A stretch of 64,000 bases of DNA from Diadema setosum (taxonomy: Eukaryota; Echinodermata; Echinoidea; Diadematoida; Diadematidae), in assembly GCA_033980235.1 (NCBI GenBank), contig CM067068.1, forward strand, positions 32,087,046 to 32,151,045, in the 5' to 3' direction. Below the pieces are notes generated by a model, which did not search any database, was not told where the DNA came from, and saw only the letters and a program-made list of their open reading frames with translations. The position numbers and the translations under genes are program-made. Positions 50,340 through 62,900 of the stretch are shown here, piece after piece; position 1 is the stretch's first letter, and each line of letters opens with the position of its first letter.

Positions 50340-53300
50340 TACTGTATAAATGATGTCCTCTCAACAAAAGACTGAATTTGAGAGAGCAGTGATTTTCATG
50401 GAAAATTAAGGTTAAAACTATTTGTTATCATATGTATTTTGTTTTCAAGGGAGCACAAAGAATAAGTTACTGTTAAGAGTGTGACGACTATAAGCATCGG
50501 TTGCTTTCGTGTGTTACTATAGATTTGAATACGGCGTAAAAAACATACAGGAAAAGAGAGGTGGCATTTTCACCATTAACGAAAGACTTTTCTTTTTAAA
50601 GTAAAGCAATACCATCTGGTAAAGGTGACAACCCCTATCGAATGATTTGATACGGTATAATACACAGCGCTGCATCACGAAATCTATCACTAGTCTTAGA
50701 GCATCAGTATTCCGCAGTTTGAGTATACCCGAAACATTTCCATTCCTGTCACACATGAGAGTTACCTGATCAAGATTTCATCAACAATTCAGTTGTGATA
50801 TTGTCATGCTCTTACGTTTCCAGATCCCTGGAAAGTCCCAGGATGAACAAGCCTTCATACGTGGCAAGAATGTTAAATCACAAATTTCCAGCATTTCCGC
50901 CTTTTGCTCACGATTCTTCCAATCTGCATAATCGAATCGATAGAACACCCAGTCCCACAAACTGCTGCGCAAATAATTTCTCCACGACCGAAAACGCAAC
51001 AACAACAAAACCCAAAATGAAAACCAAACAATCGACAACTATATACGAAAAGCCTAGAACCAACACTAATTGTTGGGAGGGTGCGGTTACAGCATGTTAG
51101 CATGTCAGAAGCTAGAGTAAAAATTAACCCTTTGGGTGCTGGGAGTACCAATTGGCATAGAAAACTGCACAGCGTTGTACACACCGTCTAAAGCCAATGA
51201 CACAGAAAGGGTTAAGGAATAATCAATGTTATGACCACGTGATGTCTGTTGGTGATAGGCCATATTTTGTTGCCTTCGATGTCACTGTGGATTTCGACGC
51301 ACTCAAGTAGTGAAGTAATGAGACGAACAAGACTATCTTGCCATTTACAAAAATTGTAGTTTAATTCTTCCTGTGACAGAGACTTTGGACAGTGGGTACA
51401 ATGCTATGGGATTTTCTGTACCAATCGGCACTCAAACCACACAAGTGCTTTCTTGATAAAAAATAGACATCATTACAATTGAAGCGGTGTAAATATTTCG
51501 TGCGTCTAACACTCGCATATTATGGATTAGTTGTTTGTTTGTGAATGCAATTACTATATAAATGACTGATGTGTATCTTTTGTTGCCTGGTGTATTGAGG
51601 AAGGAAAATTCATTGCAATGGAAAAAGCACAGCTACAGAAACAACTACAAAAAGGTCATGATATTTCAAGTCAGAGCGCCCCCATTGATAAGGCATTGAC
51701 GAGGCATGCTCCAGCTCTGTGTGTTGAGGACTGTAAGATCCAGCGATGGTCGTTTCACTGGACAATCAGTGTGAAGTGGATCATGAGGATGTTAGAAAAC
51801 CGATCAATGTCTTCTCCCTTGAGAGCTTATCTCGAGCTGACTCAGCTGTAGTCATGAATACCTCTCGATGTCTATTCTTAATGCAAATAATGTCCTCGCT
51901 CAAATGCTTGAATTTCATATTACTCACATTGAAACTGATACCATTATTAGTAATGGTAGTGTTGATAGTTTAGAATAATCATTATCATAATCTCCATCAA
52001 TGGATTTTCATGGTTCTATTACACAGACATAAACGAGAGGTTCTGTCTTCTGACTCTTGTTCTACGGTGACACGATCTATCATATCTATAGCACAACGCT
52101 CACTAAACACAAGCTGATCCCCTTAACGCCGTCTGTTCTTCATTAGGCTTTTTTCACTGTTTGCAGTTAACCCCCCCCCCCCAAAAAAAGGAGAAAATAA
52201 TAAAAATCGATGTTATGGAAATTCGACAATGACTGACCCACAAATTGGATTCCACAGGACACTGAATGGGCAGACCCGATCGAGTGTATCGATTATAATC
52301 GTTTATAATGTATCTTGTGGTCTCATCATTGTTGTACGGCTTTTCGCCCGCCCTCTTTCACACATCGTCTGCGCACGTCAGAAATGCGACACATGCGTGA
52401 TGAATGGTGATGCATTACAGTTCAATGCGTTATGCGTGACATTTTCAAAGGACATGGTTCTAAAAAAACACAAGTACATCTACTCATTCGTAAATCTTCA
52501 TCAACAGAGTGCAGAGTGCTGCGTCCTGAATGTAATGTGCTGGCAAGAAATTAACTACTGTAAATCTCTATCTTACGGCTAAAGGAGTAAGGGAGTCTCT
52601 CCAATGATTATGACTACATACGTAAATAAAAATATTATGTGGTTCTTTGTTCTTAACTTCCTGTGTTATTGAATGAATAAAACAACAAGAAATTGTACTA
52701 TTATTAATCGTTGTATCGTTGTATGTATCATTAAGAACCACGATAGTAAGGGAGATGCACGTAACTAGAGGGAGGGGTAGATGGGGGAGGAGGGAGAAAG
52801 AAAAAAAAAAAGGGGGGGGGGGAGAAAACTAATGCGTCACTAAGTCAAGATACCCCTCCCCCGTTAGATTATCTGTTTTGTTTTGCTCCGTTCTTCCTTT
52901 GTGTTATCTATGCTATATGTCTTCTATGGGACACCTTCTCTTATCGCTTAGCTGACCTCCCCTTCCCCCAAATTCTGCCAATTTCATAGGACTATAAAAG
53001 AATCACTGAAAGTGAGGAAATCGGAATAATGAATGAACGCTTCGACGGTAATCGTTGGTGATTTCACGAGTCCACTTCACCAAAGTGTTTTCTTTCTCAT
53101 CTCAGAGTTTTCCAGCTTTCAACACTCTTTCCCCTGCTTCCTTTTCGCACCTCTCGACAACAATATGACGGGCTGGCTTTCATACAGTATGGAAAGTGGG
53201 AAATGAAATGGGAGCAGAAGATTGGGAACAGACGGTAGTGGCCGAATAGGAAGTTAGTTGCCCGGGGGCGATTTTGTCACTTTGCATAATAGAGTCATGT

Positions 53301-56300
53301 CAACGTGCATGCATGCGCGCGCGCGTTTTTCGGCGGGAGAATGAGAGAGGACATTCGTACATAGCAGTGACACGTTACAACACGGAGCTTTGAATGAGTG
53401 CTGGAACAAAGAGAATGGACAAGTTCCCCTGCATCACAACTTTCGCTTCCACGTTTTATTGGTTTAATCGCCCCCTGGGACCTCTCTGCCAGAATTGCAG
53501 AGGAAGTGATTAAGACATTCGAGGAACATTGTTTCACCTCTTGGGACTGAATGCAATACATCTTTCACGTACGTCTCGCACTCAAATCAAAACAACTTGT
53601 CGTCGATATCGTTTAGCTACAAGCCATCACGACAAGCATGAAAACAAAAGATGAATCTTCCCTCTACTTTATCCCTGTTGCCCAATTTTGATTTCAAAAA
53701 ACGAAGACAAAAAAAAAAAAAAAAAAAAAACTCGATGCCCGGACTCGAGGCAAGTGCGAAACACTTGTGTTATACATCCATCCATTATTCAGAGGTTACA
53801 TACGTCCAGGTAGGTGGAAGAGAGAACCTCTCTGGTTCGTCGAAACAAAGAAGAGAATCGCGCGGCCGTGTTTTCCTGACTTGCTTTGTCAATAAAAACT
53901 CGCTACCGGGGAAGTTACCACCGGCCCTTACCCCCTGACAGCTTACCGGAAGGTAATCAACACAGTTGAATGCCCTCTAATAACATATTGTTCTACTGAA
54001 TATCCTGAATGAGTTATCGTAAAGAATAACAAGGATAAGTCGTATGCTTTGTTTACGTTAGATTGTCCTGGATGAAAAAAACAAAACATTCAGGAATCTT
54101 CGTCCAGAAGTATCAGTATCCGATGTCGTTGTCCTAAAGACATCTTTGTCCGTCCCTGAAGTAGATGCAGATCTATTCAACAAAATTGGCTATCTGGTGT
54201 AGATGTTGAAGAAGTCTTTGTGCAGATTTTCCGAATACATTTAGGTGAACCAGTATAATTTTGTGCTCTTCCTGAATGCAACTAATCCAAGGCCGATCTT
54301 GCTTTCAACTCATTCACTTTTTTTTTCTTAACAAGAGGTCAAAAGGGTAAAACAATGTATTTACCTGATAATGAGGTATTACAGTCTTGATGAAAAAGGC
54401 ATGTGTCGCCGCAGCTGTCATGATTATGATGGTATTCTCTGTCTAGTTATGGGGAAAAATAATCCCGAGAAAAAGATGATCCTAGTCTTTGTCTCCGTTG
54501 TTAAAATAACTGTTAGAGGTAAGCATAGTTTCACGAAGGAAGAAGGTGTGGTCTACGCGGTAAAATGTGACGCAAACGCACTCTCTTTTATATATATATA
54601 TATAAATGATGTGATTTGCAAGATCTTTATTAAAAGGCTGATATTGGAATTCCGTGTCTGAGAGACGAAAGTCTGTCATTCTGCGATTAGAGACATTTTC
54701 AGGCTTCATTAACATCAATCGTGACGTGTGAAGAAATAAGAAATGATGTGACGAGGGGAAAAAAAATAAAACTAAATGAAAAGCAACATCTCCTGGAGTT
54801 TTTTTCTTGCAACGATCTCCCCAATAAGGCCCCTCGGAGATACGACCCTTGGAGTCCAACTTAACACACCGGACAGATGAAATGCAGCAAAGTTATGAGC
54901 AAGAAAATGGGGAAAATCGTATAGCTTGGGTGACTCACTATTCCCCGCGTAAAGTGGCTTTTACCTCTCATTGATCGCGGGGAAAAAATACTACCTCAGT
55001 GGGGAGAGGAGGAGGCAGAATCGAAGAGGAGGAAGAATGGGGTGGAATGGGGGAGAAAGGAAGGGGAAAGGGAAGGAGAAAGGGAAGGGGAGGGGAAGGA
55101 GGATGGGGAGGGGAAAGTGTAGGGAAGATGAGGGGAAGGGATGGAAAGAGAGAGAAGGGAAGCGACGGGGATGGAGGGAGAGGGGTAAGGAGGAGGGGAG
55201 ATATCTAAAAGCATAATCACACACATTGACGTTGAGCGGCTGTGGCAATGTGTACAGTCATGCATGATTCCTTTTTCGTAATTTTTTTTTATTCAGGAAT
55301 TTTGTGCACCGATTTGGTCGTCTGCTCCAGTTTCTTACCTCCTGAGTGACTACACAAAAATTCCTACTAGCATTTTCTGGAGAAAAAAAAATCATTGCAT
55401 GTTGATTGGTTACGTTGTCAGCTTGTACAGAAACCTTTAAGACACAGGGGAGAAAAGGGGAATCTCAAACATATTCTTCTGCGCTTACTGTTTCGTGTCT
55501 GAATGTGATATGGACACAAATGCAAAGAAAAAGAATCCCTCAAAAATCAGTTTCTACCTTCGACGTGCACCAAATTATCTATACACACTGAACTCAGAGA
55601 GCATGTAAGTAACTCTATTATGTCAAGATGTAATTACACATCCATGTCTCCTGCTTAAAGCTGTATGCTTCCTGCTCCAGCAGCTTATAACAATTGAAAC
55701 CCCAAATACATTGATATTCAGTTTCCATGGTAACAGCTTGACAACAACTAATCAGCAGCGCGAGCTTCACTTGTTGCTAAGGTAACTGTTAATACTATAA
55801 CCTGCAAAATTGCAAACCTCCCTCAGAAAAAAAAAGAAAATGAGGTTAGGTGCTAAAGACACATAGGCCTAATGCCCGCCGCACAAAGAACACAAAGTAT
55901 TATGTCAATACACCTACACGTAAGAACACGACAAGTCTATACCGTATACACATGGACCAGTGGACTGTCCGTGTGTTTTTCGTATCACCATTGCGATAAT
56001 GTGGCCTGTAAGCTAATCTCCTTGTCTGATTTACCCTCTATACCCCAAGCTGGGCGAGTGTCAATCAGCAACGCCGTACAGCTATAAGTGTGTAACGTCT
56101 GCTTAAAGGTGGACATTGTGATCGCTATGTGTGTAAGAGTTAAGGCACCTTGCCATTCTAAAGCAAGAACAAAACGACTTAGGATTTAATGGGTCTTATC
56201 TTTTCCATCATGTCTCACCAGAGTGTGTTTTGGCCTCCACAAAATTGGACCCTTTCAGAGAACAAATTAAGATCTCTAATTTCATGTAATACCAGCCGCC

Positions 56301-56418
56301 GTCAGATTACGTTTTACATAAAACTGAGTATAGTGCTCTGATTGATGGAGTTCAATATATTCTACTACTACTGCTGTTGCTGCTGCTGCTACTACTGCTA
56401 CTACTACTACTACTTCTA

Positions 56419-56507
<89 letters not shown>

Positions 56508-58857
56508 TTACTACTTCTATTACCCCTGACTACTACTACTATTATCATTACTACTACTACTACTACTGCGACTACTGCTGCGACTACTTCTACTACTTCT
56601 ACTATAATGACCCATTCAGAGTTGCTGCTCGTTGACAAGTTTTCAGTCATGACTATTGTTGCTTTGCTCATGAATATTTTAGCTGCTGCTCCTCTGTTCT
56701 ACCAGTGCATTTCCCGTGAAACATTCTACCTATGGCAACTACTGCTAATAGCTATATATTCTCCTCTCTCATCAAACTAAACTCCAGACCGTGTTAGGTT
56801 TCTCTCTGGCTTGGAAGCGTGAGTGGGGATTATCAAGTTCTCGATCAGCTATGATTACAGCTGACATTTTGATTGCACGCCGCTCCGGGCTCTTTTAGAA
56901 AGAAGAAGAAGGGGGGGGGGGAGGGGAGGTCCCTCTCTACCCTACCTCAGTACCTCCCTTCGCTCTCAGTCACTTTACAGGGGCGGGGTGGCCAAAACAT
57001 CCGTGATAGAGTATCTACGCGAAGGTTGCTACCAACCAACGTTTGGAAGAAACTATGGCAAGTGATACCGCCATACATAGTATCAGGCGTGTCATCTCAT
57101 CTAGAGCGACAAAGAAACAGTAAAGAAAAAAAAAAGAAGGGGTATCGCAACGCTGGACCTTTTTTTCGTGCGTGCTGACAATCTTGGATCTTGTGTTGTC
57201 GAATGCTGGCGTTCTACTTTATTGGTTGCTATTTCTTTTTTGTGTGTGTCATATCAGAGATTATAATTTTGGACGACCCTGCTTTCATTTTATCGAACTA
57301 ATTTTCTGATATTCCTGTCATTACACACGACACATCAAGCCCCGTGATGTAATGTCGAACTCGTGGGTCGCTTTTACCTATGGTGTCGAACTCGTGGACC
57401 TTTTTTGCTTTAATAGTGTCGAACTTGTGGGCCTTGTTTGCCTAGTATCGAACTAGTGGACCTTTTTGCCGAGTGTCGGACTCATGGGCCTTATATGCCG
57501 AGTGTATTACTCATGGGCTGTAGAACTCATGGGCCTTTTTTGCAATGTCGAACTCGTGGGCCGTATGACTCGTGGGATGACCTCATATACAAGAGGTATA
57601 GATCCACTATTATCACCTATTTCTACGAAGCAGCCATAAGAAGGAGAGTTTCCCAAGAGGTGGCAGGACTACATAAAAACTAGCTCTCTCCACAGCACAA
57701 CAGTAAATGTTGTTGACTGTTCGACATCGAAAGATGTTTGGACACGGAGTGACATCACGGCCTGCAAATGCAATTACAGTGACGAATGGGGTCTCAATTC
57801 ATTTCGGAGTTGCATTGTTTAGACTTGATTAGGCCGAGACATAGGTACACGACAAAACTATCTCGTTCGGTCCGTCCAGCGGCCAAAATCCCAAGTCTCG
57901 TTTGGTCCGGCCCGCGAGAATGTTTGCACTGGTAGACACGAGATGGCCCTCAGATGATGGAGTGCCCCGAGTTGGGAATCCAGCGGGGCTTAAGATAAAT
58001 TGAGGCTGTCGGCAAGGAAGTTACACGAAGTAAGGCATGAAGTAGTTCAGCGATTCTTCTGTCCAAAGCCCTCTGCCGAGAGGGTCGGCGACTCGCTTCG
58101 GCCTTGCAATTTGTGATTAAGCTTATGTGACGTTCTTTTGAAATTGATACATCCGAACACTGGATGTGACAAATACTACAAATAGCATTTTATATGTTAA
58201 CTTGCCATGCTATTCCTGTTTAGCGCGCTCGTATAGATTGATTAGATTCAATGACACCAATGCAGACGAATGGAATGCGTACCATTTTCTATCCACCATC
58301 ATGATAATGACAATGGACATGAAGAATCTAGATCATCTTGTGCATAAATTAACGATGAACTGCGTAAAGAGCTCACTCAGTTATTCTACAGTATTTTTTT
58401 TTAATATTCATTACCTTGTGATATGGATTTCAAATGTTGAATGGTGCGTCCATATCGGTGGTGTCTGTGCATGTTGTTGTTTTTTGTAGTTATTTTTTTT
58501 TACATCGTGTGCCATCTTCATAGAAAATAAAAGGGCGTGATTACACACTAGAATGTATACAGCACCCTCTCATTTTTTTCAATGAAAGTATAACTTCAGA
58601 ATGAAGTCAGTAAACTTACCAATGTCTTGGTCTTACCCTTAAATAAACTTTTAATGACTTGTCCTTTATATAGCTGTCTGCTTTACTGTGCCTGTTTTAA
58701 GAATATTATTCCCCCTACTGAAGACGATTTAAGATAATTTTATTTCATCACTCTTGACAAACAAGTTATTTCGTTTCATCTTAGAAGATCTGCTCCCTTT
58801 CACTTTAAAATAACAACAACTGACGAATGCTCTTCTTCTTTTTTCTTATTCTTCTAT

Positions 58858-58893
<36 letters not shown>

Positions 58894-59890
58894 TTCTTCT
58901 TCTTCTTCTTCTTCTTCTTCTTCTTCTTCTTCTTTGTCAACTATAAATAACCTCTAATCTGCTACCTCTAACCTCTGAAGGCGGTCGAATGTTTGCTTTT
59001 GTCTTATCCTTTGTAGAACTCGCTACTTTGTCACATCAATTTATTTCTGTTGTCCCCTCTCCACTCCTTGTTCACTTGACATCCCGAATGGATAGACAGA
59101 ATATGTCTGCCACTGCCTTACCCCTGGAAAAAAATTGGTGATTATCTAAACTGTTACCTCATGGTCCATATTCACTACTTTTCAAGCCAGAGAGTAGAAA
59201 GATCTCTGCTTTGCCTCCGTCTTGACGGCCTTTAGCCGTTAGCCAGGAATTCAACATATAGGTAGATAATTTACAGCCTTCTTAAAACTGCACTGTTTAC
59301 AAACTAAAGCTTCATTTAGAAAGTAGACCAAACTCTGTGTTTGTTTGTTTGTTTGTTTGTTTTTTCTCACCCTTGGTAGAACTTGCTGCTTTGTTTTGTC
59401 TCCGTCGGATCGAGGTGCGTCCCTCGGAACATTTGCTCTACGGTGTCGTCGATGGACAGGATCTCGTACGTCATGAGGGCGAGCCCGCCGGCGAGAACGA
59501 GCAGGGCAAAGATGGTGGCATAAGGGACGCGCCGCAGACATCGACACAGTGCGTAGTCACAACAGTTTACTGCATCAATCGGAGAAGAAAGAAAGAAACA
59601 AAAGAAATAAAACCTGCAATTCGGTGTTCAAAATTCACATGTTAATGATACGCGTATAGATTGTAAAGAAGCAAGATACCGGTAATGGCATAATGCATTA
59701 ACCCTCATGAGAAAATACGTCAATATTGGCGGAAGAAATTGGTGGAAGAAATTGTAAAAAAATACACAAACGCACACACACATAACTGTATAATACACAT
59801 GTATAAATGTATATAGTCATCAATGTGTGAGGTACCTATACAGGTTGAGCATAAGATTGCATGACCGTTTTTTTTTTGTCGTTGTTGTTT

Positions 59891-59965
<75 letters not shown>

Positions 59966-62900
59966 TTTGGAATAAGCATGAACTCGCACAACATCACGTC
60001 GTTACACAGCATAGAGTGATACTTGCGCGAAACAGACTCCTGCATTGAGGAACAAGATGGTATGACTGTTTGAATACACGCTGGTTTGATAAAGGATGTG
60101 CAAAAATAATCGCACGCAGTCGCCACAGCATTACGAATATTGTATTTTTATTTTCTCTCGAAAAAAAAAAGTTTCTGGCGAGCGCAATTCATGACATACA
60201 AATAGAATCTGATTGATCTATAACACGTGACTGTTTCAGTTTGGAGCCGAGTAGAGATTTCGTATTCTGAGAGCAGTCTCCAGTCCGTCTTGTATTTAAT
60301 CATGTTCAAGTGACTGCCGTAGGGCAATTCCTTGTTCAAGACTACAATATTTTGAAGCAAATTTTCATGAGCTCAGCGAGCAGTGTAATCCCACTAAAAA
60401 TTGAATACTGTCCCTGACAGATGAAAGACGCCAAAAGGCCGCCTCTCTCTTCCCCCCTTCAAATTTCTTTCATTCTAGCTGTCTTCCCTCTCTTCCAGTA
60501 TAGCTTCTACAGTCCTCTTTTCTTCATTTATACTACGCTTCATTTTAAGTCTCACAATGTCATGTACCTCTCTTTTCTCGCTCCCTTCCATGCTTATTCT
60601 CCTGTCTTCAAGCTTCATCTGTGTGGTGTTTTTTGTTTGTTTTTTTAATTTGCCATCTTCATCCTTTCACATCGTATTCCTCATTGTCTTCTCCATATTA
60701 CTTTAATATGTTCTTCTCTTCCTCTTTTCTTTCTATCATCTTCGGAATCTTTACACCTTTCTTGTTGTCTTGATTATCTTTCTTTCCTTTTTGCTCTCTC
60801 CCTATGTCTCCTTTTCTTCCGTTCTTCACTCTATCCTAATCCTTTCTCCTTCCTCCATCCCCATCAATCTCACAATTTTCCCTATCTCATCCCCTCGGAG
60901 ATTCCGTGGCGACATAAGAGCACAAGATATGCTTATCTTTCGCATCAGGAGCGCGACGAAGAAATGCATTGTGTATTATAAAACAGCAGCGGCTACACGC
61001 AGATAATGATGGATGCGAAATAATCCAAGATACATGGGCGATCGCCATTATTCAGTGTTTTACCAGAGTGTGTAATTTTGCATGCAAATTGCGTGATATG
61101 TGCCGAATAAATAGAAATAGCTGAATCTACTGGGAAAATTTTAAAGAATAAAGAATATGTGATGGGAACGTGTACTAGCACAACAAAAGTATCAAAAGAA
61201 AAGATATGCGTATTGCTTGAAATTAATGTATATTTTTGTAATCGTCCCAGATTTTGTTCCAGCATTGTTCTGCGTTGACGTCAATTCAAGTCACGTGACA
61301 TAGAAAACTAATTTGACAGCGTGCCAGCGATAAACGATTAATTTCCTTTGTCTGGCCCCCATTGTTGAAAAGCATTGGTTTTACCTGGTAATGAATGTTT
61401 CCCCCACTTGGGAAATAAACTTTGAAGCCATGAGAATAACAACATAATTCGTCGGCGGCACTTGGTCTCAGTAACGCTTCGTATTAATGTTCAACGATGA
61501 GAACTATTTCTGATGTGCTTTTAAAGAAATATAACTCCCTTTGTTTGCCGTTCTTATGAGGTATATGTGTCATAATTGCCATTTTTAATGGGTAAGGCTA
61601 TCACATGGCCCGCGTCGGAGTGTAACTGTCACATTGCTCCCTCTGTTAGCTGAAAACACACCGTGGTGTTTTCACAGGCGCCACGGATTTAGTCCATCTG
61701 GCCTTCAGCCTCCAGTAGAACGATATACGTTTACATTTTGGGAACACCTCACAATAAGGGGGTTTTCTCGTTTAATAACGACAATGTAATCTGAACTACT
61801 CTGGCCACTAGCTTGGTATGGTATCTCAAGTCATGCCCGTGCAGTAATTCTTTAATGATATATGATAGCTTTGCAACAAAATAAAGCTAACGAGTCCAAT
61901 AGATTAAGTGTATGAAAGAAGATACAGAAAACAAACAGGCGGGTGGGCTTCCCATTGGTCGCCTTGCAAGACATGGCACCCTTGTTCCATAGATGGGTCA
62001 GTATACTCCTGAATATCGCTTTTAAAAACTTGGAGAAGTAAACTTGGGTTCATATTTAAGGTTTTATCAAAACATCAACAACACACAAACTTCGAACTAA
62101 ATCATCACGCAAATTATTTGGCTTGTTCCTTTTTTCGCGTGTACCGTGTGTGCGTATGTTCCGTAATTAATAATTAAATATAGCCATTGTTATTCTGACG
62201 ATATGGCTCCTTTAAAGCCACCATAGTGTTAGTCATGACGCCACAATAGTCTTCACAAAGCAGCACTGGCTAGTATTAGAGTGAAGCCTAGTATAATACG
62301 TCTACGGGCGAGGCACATACGTATTTCTCGGCAGCTACTTTATGTTCGCCCGGCCACCAGCGTACGAATGGAGGAGGCATACCTGTAATTGATCGACCGT
62401 TTGAATCACTGACCCGGAAGGAAATCGCTGCCACGTGAGCCGTGAATGCGCCCAGTATCACAGTGATGAATCATGAATTGCTCGGGACAAAGTGACAAAA
62501 TAGCCTCTGGGAAAGTCAGAGGCTAATTTTCAGGGAGTGCCCCCAACGTACCCCCCCCCCCCCAAAAAAAAGACACGAGGTTGCTCGCATGTGCAGAGTT
62601 AATCCCATTCACCTGCGTGCCAATTCATTACAATACAGTTATGTTCAGAGGGAATATCACGAGAGAAGACAAAGATTTGATGGTCCAGTTGCAGGTAATA
62701 CGTCAACTGGAAAGCTAAAGCCACCATGTCTACCGTAGATAGCACAGTCCTAGTTGTGACATTTCCCAGACTTGTCATCGCCATACTCTTGCTATCCCTA
62801 TTATACTCGTGTGTACCTGTATACACGCGCTGATGGAAATTGCTTGTCGCGTACGTGCATTGAAACTTGATTCATTAGTAAACCTAATTTCTTTCCATGC

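Larger units (their letters stand above)
49788..59370 (-). other. Intron 2 of the M6 gene
   Basis: About 9.6 kb. Contains (TC)n at 50291-50336, a short TTAA element at 51124-51215, homopolymer runs near 52166-52187 and 52800-52822, the polypurine tract 54996-55201, (CTA)n at 56378-56600, the minisatellite 57352-57575 and (ATC)n/(TTC)n at 58858-58935. Its first bases after the donor are a GTTT/AAAC repeat (59337-59363). Confidence 0.9.

Noticed and set aside
54971..55265. Arg/Gly/Glu-rich and Pro/Ser-rich frames
   Set aside because: Products of the polypurine tract in opposite strands.
56282..56671. Poly-Ser, poly-Thr and poly-Tyr frames
   Set aside because: Pure translation of the (CTA)n repeat.
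59251..59547. Arg/His-rich frame across M6 exon 2
   Set aside because: Shadow frame; the phase-consistent frame encodes the conserved Cys cluster and first span.
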